Assembly (NCBI GenBank): GCA_020724465.1
Contig: DYGX01000009.1
Location: 152,100 to 216,099 of the forward strand
Source of the DNA: Thermoflexus sp.
GTDB taxonomy: Bacteria > Chloroflexota > Anaerolineae > Aggregatilineales > Aggregatilineaceae
DNA length: 64,000 nt
Reading direction: 5' to 3'
A program made the position numbers and the translations under genes. Under the pieces are notes generated by a model. It was not told the DNA's origin and ran no database searches. It saw only the letters and a list, made by a program, of their open reading frames with translations. Positions within the stretch are counted from its first letter, which is position 1, and the number at the start of each line of letters is the position of its first letter. Positions 37,737 to 46,832 of the stretch are shown piece after piece.

Positions 37737-39548
37737 CTAGCTCTCCAACCCCGGCGCGGAGACCAGCGCCTCGGCCACCTGGCCCAACCGCCGCCCGTCG
37801 AGCGTCAGGTCGGCGGCGATGCGCGCGCGGCGCGGGGGCGGCCCGTCCGGCAGCGTGAGGGCGAACGACGCTTCGGCGCCGCCACTTGCCGGAAGCGCGA
37901 CGCGCCGCTCCACCGGGGCCGCCGACCAGCCCGGCGGAGTCACCAGGCGGACCCACGCCTCAACCGGACGGGGAAAGGGGTTGGCGATCTCCACGGTAAC
38001 GGGAACCGTCTCGCCCGGCTGCGCAGCGATCCGGTAGGGGTGGACGTAGGCCGCCCGGTCCTCGCCGCCCAGGTCGAACGTGTCCAGCGGCAGCAGCGCC
38101 CGGTGATGGGCTTCCAGCGCCGCGCCGCGCGCCTCAAGCCGGTCGAAATAGCCCGGCGTCACCCACAGCGGCGCCCAGTGCCCGGACACGATCAGGTCGG
38201 GCGCGAGCCGCCGGTACAGCGCCGCCGACGCGCGGTAGTCGGCCAGGTGGAAGCGATTGGCGTAGACGTAATTCCATTCCAAGCCATCGTCCCCCTGGTA
38301 CTGATCGCCCGTCGCCAGCACGCGCTTGCCGTCCACCTCGAAGGCGAGCGCGACGGCGTGGCGGGTGTGGCCCGGCAGCGCGTGACAGGTGAACGTGTAC
38401 TCTTCCCAGCGGACCGGCTCGCCCAGCGGCAGCACGCGGTCAACCGGGATCGGGTCGTACCACAGGCAGGGCAGGTCATAGTGATAGGGCTGCCGCAAAA
38501 TGTCCGCGAAGTTTTCCGCTGCCCAGACCTGCGCCCCTTCGACTTCGCGCAGCAGGTTGCAGCCCGCCACGTGATCATCGTGGTAGTGCGTCAGGATTAC
38601 AGCGTCGATCGCGCGCACGCCGAACTCGCGCTTGAGGGCGGGCAGCGTGTAGAGCCAGGGCCGCCGCGAGGCGCGGTCTGCCCCCGCCGGGACGCCGGTC
38701 ACGAAATCGTAGCCGTAGTCGATCAGCAGCGCCTTGCCGCTCCGCGAGAGCAGCGCGTAGCTGTTCGCCATGCTGGTCCGGTTCCACAGCAGGTGCGGCG
38801 TGATGGCGTCATAGGGCTGTTCCAGAAAGCGGAACAGGCGCGGGTTCTGGCCGCGATCGCGCAACAACGCCCACAGCCGCTCGACCAGCAGATCGATCGC
38901 TTCGCCGGGACGATCCATCGGCTCGCCGTGGGAAGGCAGCAGCACATCCGGCGCCTGCTCCTTAAGCGACACCAGCGACGGGATGCTGGCCGCGACGCCT
39001 TCCGCGCCGTTGTAGCTCCACTGCGTCGCGGCCAGCGACCAGACCTTGCCCGGCGCGGCGATCAGGTCGCCGGTGAACGCGACACGCCGCCCGTCGATCT
39101 CCGCCAGCAGGCTGATCGAGCCGGTGGTGTGCCCCGGAGTCGGCAGCACGCGGAACGCCACCCCTGCGAAAACCCGCGCGGCGTAGTCGTGCAGCGCGCC
39201 CGCCACCGGGACCGGCTCCAGCAGCGAGAAGCGATCCTGGCGATTGTCGTAGTTGTTGGCGAGCGGGCGCGCCAGCCAGTGCGCGTCGACCCGCGCGATC
39301 AGGTCCTGCTCGGTGGCGGGAACCCAAATTGGGATGCCCGCCTCAACAGCTCGCGGCAAACCCTGAACCTGGTCGCGGTGGTGGTGCGTGACGAGGATCG
39401 CCGCCACGCGGTCTACGCCGATCTCCGTCAGCGCGTCCAGCACGTCGCCGCTGCCGAAGTCGATCAGCATTGCCTGGTGCCCGGCGCGGATCGCGTACAC
39501 GTGGCAGGTATCCTCGAAGCGGTAGAGCGATTCAGACAGCCGGAGCAT
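37737..39548 (-). CDS. Tandem metallo-beta-lactamase-fold protein with C-terminal beta-sandwich
   Basis: 603 residues with two MBL domains in a row. Domain 1 (about 1-240) has VTHHHRDQVQG, PTPGHTTGS and PSHGEP; the last His of the HxHxDH motif is Gln. Domain 2 (about 255-490) has the full LTHYHDDHVAG, ALPGHTRHA and ATGDQYQGDD. The tail (about 500-600) has YRIAAQPGETVPVTVEI and RLVTPPGWSAAP, like NEW3/NPCBM-associated sandwich domains of glycosidases. MBL proteins hydrolyse esters, thioesters or phosphodiesters. The partner context is purely glycan degradation, so a sugar ester, lactone or linked phosphate is a possible substrate. No signal peptide. Confidence 0.85.
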   Translation of the reverse strand: MLRLSESLYRFEDTCHVYAIRAGHQAMLIDFGSGDVLDALTEIGVDRVAAILVTHHHRDQVQGLPRAVEAGIPIWVPATEQDLIARVDAHWLARPLANNYDNRQDRFSLLEPVPVAGALHDYAARVFAGVAFRVLPTPGHTTGSISLLAEIDGRRVAFTGDLIAAPGKVWSLAATQWSYNGAEGVAASIPSLVSLKEQAPDVLLPSHGEPMDRPGEAIDLLVERLWALLRDRGQNPRLFRFLEQPYDAITPHLLWNRTSMANSYALLSRSGKALLIDYGYDFVTGVPAGADRASRRPWLYTLPALKREFGVRAIDAVILTHYHDDHVAGCNLLREVEGAQVWAAENFADILRQPYHYDLPCLWYDPIPVDRVLPLGEPVRWEEYTFTCHALPGHTRHAVALAFEVDGKRVLATGDQYQGDDGLEWNYVYANRFHLADYRASAALYRRLAPDLIVSGHWAPLWVTPGYFDRLEARGAALEAHHRALLPLDTFDLGGEDRAAYVHPYRIAAQPGETVPVTVEIANPFPRPVEAWVRLVTPPGWSAAPVERRVALPASGGAEASFALTLPDGPPPRRARIAADLTLDGRRLGQVAEALVSAPGLES

Positions 39549-39558
39549 GTGCCCTTAC

Positions 39559-40701
39559 CTAATGGTAGCGCCCGTAGGTTTTGGCGACCTCGACCAGCTT
39601 GAAGATGTTCTCGTCTGGCGTGTCGCGCCCGCACTGGTCGCCGGTGGAGAGGATGAAGCCGCCCCCTGCTCCGGCGGCGTCGATGGCCGCGATCGCCGCC
39701 CGCTCGACATCCTCAGGCGTACCGCGCAGCATCACGTCCGTCGTGTGCAGATTGCCCATCAGCGCGATCTGGTGCCCGTGCGCTCGCTTGATCTCGGCCA
39801 GATCGCAGTCGCCCATCGGCGGGATTTCCAGCGGATTGATGCAGTTCAGATCGGTTTCCTCGGCGCACCAGCGGACCAGCTCGCGCTCTTTACCGCACGA
39901 ATGGAGCATGGTCGGCACGCCGGCCTCGCGCGCCATACGCGTCAGCTTCTGGATGGTGGGGAACGACAACTCGCGCGCGATCTTGGGCGATTGCAGGGTC
40001 AGCGTGCCGGACGCGCTGAGCAGGACAAAGTCGGGGCGCGCGTCGAGGATCATCTCCATCTGCTTGAGCGCCTGCCGCTCGTGAAGCTGGCGCAGCGCCT
40101 CGATCTGGTCGTGCTGGAAGTAGTACCACGCGCTGAGGTCCATCAGCCCGCCCCGGAACAGGTTGAGCCAGGCGTGAAAGCCCGGATAGCCGAGGCTGAC
40201 GCCGAATGCACCCAGCTCGCCCAGCTCGGCCCGCTGGCGTTCCAGCAGAGATGGATTGTAGCCCACCGGCGGCGCGAACCACTTTTCCAGCAGCGGCCAG
40301 CGCGCTTCGAGGTCCTCGAACGGGGGCAGCGTCGGCGTCGGTGAATCCGCGATGTAGTAGGTGACTTCCTCATGATAGCGCTGGTCATCGATCCGGCCCC
40401 GGCGGCGGACGACCCACGTGGTCGCGGTCTTGCGGATGTCTTCGACCGCGCTGGCGCGGTCGCCCGGCCACTGGTACTGCATTGAGCCGTCGGTGAACCA
40501 GCCGTCGATGCCAAAGTGCTTGACCGCCTCGATATAGGCCCGCCACAGCGGCGGATCCGCGAAGTAGTACACTTCCCAGAACGGCTTGCCCGTCAGACGG
40601 CAGGGAATCATGTTCGAGATATCCGGCGCGACGGGCACGCGATCGGGCTGCTGGTTGGTCATCGCGGCGATCATCCGCTCGCGCGGCGTCATCTCCGGCA
40701 T
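39559..40701 (-). CDS. Uroporphyrinogen-decarboxylase-family protein (MtaA/CmuA-like)
   Basis: 380 residues from an ATG at 40701 with AAGGTG upstream. URO-D fold TIM barrel beginning MTPRERMIAAMTNQQPDRVP. It carries TMLHSCGKERE and a later Cys in DLNCINPLE, the His-x-Cys...Cys zinc-site pattern of corrinoid-linked methyltransferases, then QIALMGNLHTTDVMLRGTP. No haem genes are nearby, so haem synthesis is unlikely. A methyl-transfer role on the glycan or on a cofactor is one idea, but no corrinoid protein or activase gene is in the window. A shorter paralogue lies at 51671-52684. Confidence 0.82.
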   Translation of the reverse strand: MPEMTPRERMIAAMTNQQPDRVPVAPDISNMIPCRLTGKPFWEVYYFADPPLWRAYIEAVKHFGIDGWFTDGSMQYQWPGDRASAVEDIRKTATTWVVRRRGRIDDQRYHEEVTYYIADSPTPTLPPFEDLEARWPLLEKWFAPPVGYNPSLLERQRAELGELGAFGVSLGYPGFHAWLNLFRGGLMDLSAWYYFQHDQIEALRQLHERQALKQMEMILDARPDFVLLSASGTLTLQSPKIARELSFPTIQKLTRMAREAGVPTMLHSCGKERELVRWCAEETDLNCINPLEIPPMGDCDLAEIKRAHGHQIALMGNLHTTDVMLRGTPEDVERAAIAAIDAAGAGGGFILSTGDQCGRDTPDENIFKLVEVAKTYGRYH

Positions 40702-40720
40702 CGCGGAAACACCTTCTGGC

Positions 40721-42010
40721 TTAATCGAGCAGCGCCGGCTTTCCCCGCCGCACGGCATCGAGCGCGTAGAGATACATGGCGGCAGACCACGACTGCCCGT
40801 CGTAGCCCATCGGGCGCCCGGATCGCCCGTGAAACCACTCGTTGAAGCCCCACTCGCCGCTCTTGCCGATGCGATTCATGTCCGTTAGTTTGTCGAGCTG
40901 GCGCGCGGCTTCGTCGTGACGCCCTGCCGCGACCAGCGCCGCGACGTAGAACCCGCCGATATACGGCCATGCACCGCCGTTGTGATAGTGGTCGGGCAGG
41001 TTGAGGTTGCGCACGCGGTAGTAATGGCGCCAGTCCTTGTCGCCCGGCTGGATCGGCGGGTAGAGGCAGCGCACCGGGTATGGCTCGTCCAGCCCGCAGC
41101 CGTGAATGTAATCGAGGATCCGGCTGGCCTGCACCTGATCCGCCACACCGAACAGGATCGCCAGCAGGTTCCCAATTGTGTCCAGCCGGTCGGCATAGTC
41201 GCGGAAAGCGACGTAAGGCAGGTAGAACGGGCGCACCACCAGCTCGGTTTCGATGCGCTTGAGGGTGTACAACCACTCCTGCCGCTCGCGGTCGATGGCC
41301 GCCCAGTCCTTCGGCTGCTCCGGGCCGATCCACAGCAGCGTGTTGATCTTGCGACGCACGTCGGCGGCCTGCTCGGTGTAGAAGGCGTCCGGCTCGCCCA
41401 GCGCGGCGGCAAGCTGCCCCATGCTCTGCCAGACCGCCGCCCAGAGCACGTTGGCGTAGAGCGTGTTGTAGCGGTTGGCGAACAGGTCCGCCCAATCCAT
41501 CGACTCGTGCGCTTCGAGCAAGCCGCACTCGTTGACGTCTTGATAGCGCAGCCAGAGCAGCGCCGCTTGCAGGCTGGGCCATGCCTCGCGCAGAAAATCG
41601 GCGTCGCCGGTGGCTCGCCAGTCGAACGCGTGCCCCAGGATGTACCACAGATTGCTGTCGATCACCCCGGCGTGCTGTGTATCCTTGACGACCACCTCGC
41701 CCTCGTCACCGGTGCCCATCCGGCCCCCGTAGGCCACCAGGGCCGGGTCGTCCACGTTGGCCAGCCCGACGTTGTGCGGGATTTTGCCGAGCGGTGATTG
41801 AAAGCGGCGCAGCGTCGTCAGCGAGCGACGGTGGATTGCCCGCCCTTCCGGATTGGCGCAGAGCAGCAGGCCAAGCCCGCAGATCATGCTGTCGCGCGCC
41901 CAAACCTGCCGGTACGCCTGTGAGGCGCCGAGCAAGCCCAGCTCGCCGCCGTTCGCCAGCAGTATCTGCTCGGCATGGGCAGCGCCTTGATCGTGAAGCG
42001 CGGTGGTCAT
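40721..42010 (-). CDS. Six-hairpin glycosidase, amylo-alpha-1,6-glucosidase-like
   Basis: 429 residues, ATG overlapping the aldolase stop by four bases. The whole protein is an (alpha/alpha)6 barrel: VWARDSMICGLGLLL, AGVIDSNLWYILGHAF, AHESMDWADLFANRYNTLYA, HNGGAWPYIGGFYVAAL and GFNEWFHGRSGRPMGYDGQS. Acidic pairs in the DSMDW-type and WGFNEW blocks fit an inverting glycosidase. The style recalls glycogen debranching C-terminal domains and GH63/GH100 enzymes, but I cannot fix the family or the linkage. Cytoplasmic, part of the operon. Confidence 0.75.
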   Translation of the reverse strand: MTTALHDQGAAHAEQILLANGGELGLLGASQAYRQVWARDSMICGLGLLLCANPEGRAIHRRSLTTLRRFQSPLGKIPHNVGLANVDDPALVAYGGRMGTGDEGEVVVKDTQHAGVIDSNLWYILGHAFDWRATGDADFLREAWPSLQAALLWLRYQDVNECGLLEAHESMDWADLFANRYNTLYANVLWAAVWQSMGQLAAALGEPDAFYTEQAADVRRKINTLLWIGPEQPKDWAAIDRERQEWLYTLKRIETELVVRPFYLPYVAFRDYADRLDTIGNLLAILFGVADQVQASRILDYIHGCGLDEPYPVRCLYPPIQPGDKDWRHYYRVRNLNLPDHYHNGGAWPYIGGFYVAALVAAGRHDEAARQLDKLTDMNRIGKSGEWGFNEWFHGRSGRPMGYDGQSWSAAMYLYALDAVRRGKPALLD

Positions 42011-42927
42011 CGCGCAAACTCCTTTGCGTATCCGTGGCTGTGAAGAAAATGCACAATCTTATCTGCAACGGTCTGCTCAACGGCATCCAGCGCCGGGCCA
42101 AGCTGCTCCGGCGGCAGGGCCTTGCACTCGGCGTTGAGCATCCGCTGCTCGCGTCCCAGCGCCGCCAGCAGCGCGTTCTCCAGGTCGGTCGCGATGTTGA
42201 TCTTGGTCACGCCGCCGCCCGGCAGGCGGATCGCCCGCTGGATGGCGTCCGGGGGAACGCCCGACCCCCCGTGCAGCACCAGCGGCACCGGGGTCTCGGC
42301 GCGGATGGCGCGCAGCCGGTCGAAGTCAATGCGCGGCTGCTTGACTTTATAGACGCCGTGCACCGTCCCGATCGACACGGCCAGCGCATCCACGCCCGTC
42401 TCATCGACGAAGCGCCGCGCCTCACGCGGGTCCGTGAACAGCTCGGTGTCGTCGTCCGTTTCGATGTTCTCGTCGCTAGCTTTGCCGATCCGCCCCAGCT
42501 CCGCCTCGACCGACACCCCGTGCGCATGCGCGTATTCGACCACCTGCCGGGTGATGGCGATGTTCTCGTCCAGGGGCCTATCGGAAGCGTCGATCATCAC
42601 CGAGGTGAAACCGGCGGCGATGGCTTGCTGGATCACCGCAAAATCACGCGTGTGATCCAGGTGCAGGGTGACCGGCACGGTGATCGCCTGTCGCTCCAGC
42701 TCACTGAAGAACACGGCGGCGAACTCATCCGCGCTGACTTGATACCACCCGAACTCGTTTTGCGAGATCTGGACGATCAGCGGGGAGTCCGCGCGCTGCC
42801 CGGCGCGCAGCACCGGCGCGATGACGGGCGTATAGCGCGGGGCAAACGACCCCACCGCGCAGCCCGCCCGCCGGGCGGCTTCGAGCATTTCGCGCAGCGT
42901 GAGCAAATTAGCAGCTTTCGTAGGCAT
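42007..42927 (-). CDS. Class II (zinc) ketose-bisphosphate aldolase
   Basis: 306 residues from an ATG at 42927; this start lies 20 bases inside the end of the FGGY kinase gene, and the longer open frame upstream is its shadow. Class II aldolase signatures: VTLHLDHTRDF (catalytic Asp and zinc His), VEAELGRIG, SIGTVHGVYK and PLVLHGGSGVP with KINIATDLENA. It would split a phosphorylated ketose to dihydroxyacetone phosphate and an aldehyde. Directly after an FGGY kinase, so kinase then aldolase is the natural order. GatY/KbaY-like tagatose or fructose phosphates are possible substrates. Confidence 0.9.
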   Translation of the reverse strand: MPTKAANLLTLREMLEAARRAGCAVGSFAPRYTPVIAPVLRAGQRADSPLIVQISQNEFGWYQVSADEFAAVFFSELERQAITVPVTLHLDHTRDFAVIQQAIAAGFTSVMIDASDRPLDENIAITRQVVEYAHAHGVSVEAELGRIGKASDENIETDDDTELFTDPREARRFVDETGVDALAVSIGTVHGVYKVKQPRIDFDRLRAIRAETPVPLVLHGGSGVPPDAIQRAIRLPGGGVTKINIATDLENALLAALGREQRMLNAECKALPPEQLGPALDAVEQTVADKIVHFLHSHGYAKEFAR

Positions 42928-44446
42928 CGCGCGTGCTTTTCTCCAACAGGCTGTAAAACGCGTTGAGCGGTGTTTGGAGTGCCAGATATCCCTGCTCAAA
43001 GATCCGGAGATGGCGGCGGTGACGCGCCGCGTCTGGATAAAACACCTCGCCGCCTTGAGGGGCCATCGCCTGCACGGCCTCATCGGCTCCGGCGAACAGC
43101 CCGGCGCCGATCCCGGCGATCATGGCCGCCCCCAGCAGCGTCACATCCGAAAACGGCGCCACTTCGAAGATGCAGTTGGAGACATCCGCCTTGATCTGCA
43201 TCCAGTGCTTGTTGCGGGTGCCGCCACCCGCCGCCAGCACGCGCTCAATGGGGGACGCGGTAAGCTGCTCGGCGGTGCGGCGAATGCGCTCCATCTCATA
43301 GGCGGTGCCCTGCAGCACAGCCTTGAGCAGGTCGATCTGGCGGTGGTGCGCGTCCAGGCCGATGAACGACGCGCGCGTCGCCGAGAGCAGCCGGTTCAGC
43401 GACGACGACGTGCTGCCGAGCAAATACGGGTAGTACAGGATGTCGGTCGGCTCGTAGTCCGCTTCGGCCAGCAGTTGATCGAGCTGCTGGTAGCTCATTT
43501 GCGGCGTGCCGAAGATCGTCCGCAACCACTCAATCGACCCACCCGAAACCGACAGCCCGCCGAGCCAGTAATAACGATCTGGCACGACGTGACAGCCAAA
43601 CGACAGCCCGGACTCATAATCGCGCTGCGTCAGACTGCGCGGCTCCAGCGTGCCGAGCAGCACTTCGGCGGTTCCCATCGAGTTGAAGACCTTGCGTGGC
43701 GTGACAGCCCCCACCCCCAGCGCGCCGCAGATGTGATCGTGACCGGCGACGGCAACAGGCAGCCCGACGGGCAGGCCGCTGCGCGCGTGTCCCCGCTCGT
43801 GGACGCTCCCGGCCGGCTCGCCGCTTGGCCCGGCCGGCGGGAAGATATCCGGCGACAGCCCGTGATAGCGGATCCACTCGTCGTCCCAGCACTTCCGGTC
43901 GATGCGGAACGCCAGCGTGCGCCCCGCCAGGGAGTAGTCCGTCCGGAACTGGCCGGTGAGACGGAACACCACATAATCCGCCGCCGACAGCCACACGACC
44001 CCTTGCAGGGCTGCCGGATCGCGCTCCTGCAGCCACAGCAGCTTGGCGAGGCTGACCTTGGGGCCAGGGTGCAGGCCGGTTTTGCAGAATCGCGCGAGGG
44101 GGTCATCCTGCCGCGCCAGCAGCTCGGCCTGCGGCTCGGCCTGGGTATCGAACCAGGGGAAGAAGTGCGAGCGCGCCGCGCCCGACGCCCGGTCGACCAG
44201 CACGCCAGTTTCGGCCATGCTGGCGATCCCGGCTGCCGCGATCTCGCCGGGCGGCACGCCGTCGACCGCCTCGCGTAGCGTCTCGCAGACGGTCTGGAAC
44301 AGTTCCTCCGGGTCGTAGTAGGCCACACCGTCGCGACTGGCACGGGTCGGGGTGGGACGGCTCACCACGCGCAGCGCCGCGCCGGTGCTGTCGAACAGCC
44401 CGGCCTTGCACGAGGTCGTCCCCACATCCACACTGACCAGTTTCAT
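42908..44446 (-). CDS. FGGY-family carbohydrate kinase
   Basis: 512 residues. Two-domain actin-like kinase: SVDVGTTSCKAGLFDSTG at the N-terminus, AVAGHDHICGALGVGAVTP holding the catalytic Asp, and VLAAGGGTRNKHWMQIKADV for ATP. Closest in style to xylulokinase/LsrK/FucK-like members with the VFNSMGTAEVLL block. It overlaps the racemase-like gene by four bases and the class II aldolase by 20. It probably phosphorylates the ketose or sugar acid that the aldolase cleaves. Confidence 0.92.
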   Translation of the reverse strand: MKLVSVDVGTTSCKAGLFDSTGAALRVVSRPTPTRASRDGVAYYDPEELFQTVCETLREAVDGVPPGEIAAAGIASMAETGVLVDRASGAARSHFFPWFDTQAEPQAELLARQDDPLARFCKTGLHPGPKVSLAKLLWLQERDPAALQGVVWLSAADYVVFRLTGQFRTDYSLAGRTLAFRIDRKCWDDEWIRYHGLSPDIFPPAGPSGEPAGSVHERGHARSGLPVGLPVAVAGHDHICGALGVGAVTPRKVFNSMGTAEVLLGTLEPRSLTQRDYESGLSFGCHVVPDRYYWLGGLSVSGGSIEWLRTIFGTPQMSYQQLDQLLAEADYEPTDILYYPYLLGSTSSSLNRLLSATRASFIGLDAHHRQIDLLKAVLQGTAYEMERIRRTAEQLTASPIERVLAAGGGTRNKHWMQIKADVSNCIFEVAPFSDVTLLGAAMIAGIGAGLFAGADEAVQAMAPQGGEVFYPDAARHRRHLRIFEQGYLALQTPLNAFYSLLEKSTRDAYESC

Positions 44447-45096
44447 CCCAAAAGCACCGCTTTCACGCGCTGCATCGCCAGACGCGGGCTAGACAGAAAC
44501 CGATTCTGGAGCGATTCCGGAAGCTGCGCCACCACGCGCGCCATCGACGCCTGCGCCAGCACCACCAGATCCGTCTCGGCGGCCAGGTCGAGCAGCGCCT
44601 CCGCCAGCAGCGCGTCGTGGGCGGCGGCGTTGCCGGCCATCAACTGCTCATAGGCCGCGCTGACCAGCCGGGTCTTGACCGTCACCGTCCGGTTGGCGTC
44701 TGCCGCCTTGCGCTCGATCAGCCGCAGTGTCGGGTGGAGCGTGGTCGCCAGCGTGGCCGTCACGCCGATCACATCCCCCCGCGCGACCGCGTCCTCGGCC
44801 ATCGCCTCGTCAATGCGAATAACCGGGATCCGCACCCGCCGGCGCATCCGGTCCACCACCTCGCCCACCGACGAGCACGCGCTGAGGATGGCGTCCGCGC
44901 CGACCTCTTCGGCGAACGCGGCGTACTGCACGAGACGCCCCGCCACCGCCTCGACATCGCCGCCGTTGGCGCGCAACTGCGGCAGAATCGAATCGTCCAC
45001 GAAATTCACCACGTCCACGCCGGGGAGCATCTCGCCCGCCAGCGCCTTGAGCGGCTCGATGGTAGCCGGGGTGGTATGGATGATCGCCAGTCGCAT
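44443..45096 (-). CDS. Asp/Glu/hydantoin-racemase-superfamily protein
   Basis: 217 residues; the ATG shares its first base with the preceding TGA. A GGGAG site supports this start over a much longer open frame. It opens MRLAIIHTTPATIEPL and keeps the first catalytic Cys (ILSACSSVGEVVDRM). The second Cys half expected late in the protein is Ala (VVLAQASMARVV), so a two-base amino-acid racemase mechanism is unlikely. In this context a sugar-acid or keto-sugar isomerase or lyase role is more plausible. Between a glycosidase and a sugar kinase gene. Confidence 0.8.
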   Translation of the reverse strand: MRLAIIHTTPATIEPLKALAGEMLPGVDVVNFVDDSILPQLRANGGDVEAVAGRLVQYAAFAEEVGADAILSACSSVGEVVDRMRRRVRIPVIRIDEAMAEDAVARGDVIGVTATLATTLHPTLRLIERKAADANRTVTVKTRLVSAAYEQLMAGNAAAHDALLAEALLDLAAETDLVVLAQASMARVVAQLPESLQNRFLSSPRLAMQRVKAVLLG

Positions 45097-46811
45097 CAGG
45101 CTTGCTCCCTCAGTTTCAAGCGGTAGGCCGCCCACGTCTCGCGGATCAGGCGGTAATCGTCCTCGGTCAAGGCTTCGCCGGTGCTGTCGATGTGCGTCGC
45201 GAAATAGAGCGCCGGGACGCCCAGCTCCGGCTGGAGCGGCACGTAAGCGCGCCAGGTCGCCAGGTCGGGCATCGGCCAGTTGTCCGTGTCGATCGGCGCG
45301 CCCGGGCACGCCAGCGCCGCCACCTGCGCCCGATGCCGCATCGCCCGGTTGACGTCCGCCCCCATGTTGATATCGTTCAGCCGGATCATGTCCACCACGT
45401 CCGCCAGATAGGAATGCGGCGTGTGCGTCATGATCAGCGCGTCGGGCTTGACCTGCCTGGCCTCGCCGTGCAGGATGCCGAGATAGGCTTTCATCAGCTC
45501 CAATCCCCAGGCGGCGCCGTGCCGGCGCAGGCCCGGCCCGCTGGGAATGCGCGCCGTAAAGTCGACTTTGAAGCCGTCCGCCCCGTAATCGTCCAGCATC
45601 AGGCGCACCGATTCGCGCAGCAGCCGCTCGTAGAGCGGGCTGGTCGGGTCGGCAGCGACCGGCATCCCGGCGGCGTTCGTCACGCACGCCTCTGCCGGCA
45701 ATCCTTCCGGATCCCACGCTTTGAGCCAGAGCAGCACCCGCCGCCCGGCCTCGTGCTGCCGCTGGATGAACCCGGCCAGGTCCGGCCATTTGTCCGGATC
45801 GACGCGGTTCTCGCCATAAGTGCGCTGCCACTTGTCATCGAGGACGACCGTCCCAGGCTGCACGCCGCGCTGCGCGAGTGTGTTGAGCAGGTCCTCGTAG
45901 AAATCCTGGCGCGCGTAGTCCGGCGCGCGGCCCTCGTCGCGCGAAGCAGCATAACACTGCGCGCCCCAGCCGCAAAATATCGGCTCGCGCCACCACGTCG
46001 GTTGCGGGCCGCCAGGGATCGAGGGCGCGCAGCGGTGGCGGATCAGCGCGGCCCGGTGGCACGCCAGCGCCTCATAGGGCGAGGGGGCGAGGTCGAAGCC
46101 GATCGCCGGCAGGGTGTAGGTACCCTCGACCGGCGTATGCCCCTCGTAGGCCAGCGTCAAATGAAAGGCCCCGGCGCTGCCGTGATAGTGATAGGCGGTG
46201 AAGCGGTTCTCGCCCGGCGGCGCCTCGACGCCGATCCCAAGCCATCCACCCGGCCCGCGCAGCGCGTAGCAGAACGGCGGGGGCGTGAAGAACCAGTCCG
46301 CGCGGCCCGGCAGCGGCACGCCCATCAGATCGATGGTGCTGCACCCCGCTGCGGCAAAGCCGGTGACTTCGGCGCTGTTCGGCTCCGGATTGAACCCTTC
46401 CAGAAAGTGCTGGCCGGAACGGAAAAAGCCCGACCCCCAGCGCAGATAGCCGGAATAGTAGCCACCGAAATAGTGTGCGTCGGTGAGCGCGCCGCGCCCC
46501 TGCACCGTGATGGAATAGCGCCACCGGTCGGGAAAGCACTCGAAGGTATACCGTTTGGCATCCCAGATCGAGCTGGCAGCGTCCAGCGTCAGCGTGATCT
46601 TCTCGCCGGCGCTGTCCGCCTGCCACACGCCGATCCAGGTCGTGTCGTCCTGGCCGAGGGTACTGTGCACGCTCGACAGCGTAAACAGCTCGGCCAGCGG
46701 GTGCCCTGCCGCGTCCGCGAGCGCGACGAAGGGTCGATCGGCGGCCCAGGTCAGGCAGTAGGCATCGGCAGACACCCGCACCACACCGTCATCGCGCGAG
46801 AGCTGGATCAC
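45096..46811 (-). CDS. Clan GH-D type glycoside hydrolase (GH36/GH31-like)
   Basis: 571 residues from a GTG at 46811, with GAGGAG upstream. N-terminal beta-supersandwich (about 1-250), then a barrel with TVVLDDKWQRTYGEN, RVLLWLKAWDPEGLP, GADGFKVDFTARIP (nucleophile Asp) and DMIRLNDINMG (candidate acid/base Asp). The order matches alpha-galactosidase-like enzymes, although similarity to characterised members looks distant and alpha-N-acetylgalactosaminidase or alpha-glucosidase activity is possible. No signal peptide. Follows the ABC permease genes by 21 bp. Confidence 0.78.
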   Translation of the reverse strand: MIQLSRDDGVVRVSADAYCLTWAADRPFVALADAAGHPLAELFTLSSVHSTLGQDDTTWIGVWQADSAGEKITLTLDAASSIWDAKRYTFECFPDRWRYSITVQGRGALTDAHYFGGYYSGYLRWGSGFFRSGQHFLEGFNPEPNSAEVTGFAAAGCSTIDLMGVPLPGRADWFFTPPPFCYALRGPGGWLGIGVEAPPGENRFTAYHYHGSAGAFHLTLAYEGHTPVEGTYTLPAIGFDLAPSPYEALACHRAALIRHRCAPSIPGGPQPTWWREPIFCGWGAQCYAASRDEGRAPDYARQDFYEDLLNTLAQRGVQPGTVVLDDKWQRTYGENRVDPDKWPDLAGFIQRQHEAGRRVLLWLKAWDPEGLPAEACVTNAAGMPVAADPTSPLYERLLRESVRLMLDDYGADGFKVDFTARIPSGPGLRRHGAAWGLELMKAYLGILHGEARQVKPDALIMTHTPHSYLADVVDMIRLNDINMGADVNRAMRHRAQVAALACPGAPIDTDNWPMPDLATWRAYVPLQPELGVPALYFATHIDSTGEALTEDDYRLIRETWAAYRLKLREQA

Positions 46812-46832
46812 AGCGCGCGCTCCTCGCCCTGG

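Noticed and set aside
39559..40701. Naming the URO-D paralogue hemE
   Set aside because: No haem-synthesis neighbours, a methyltransferase-like His-x-Cys site and a glycan-operon context argue against true uroporphyrinogen decarboxylase.
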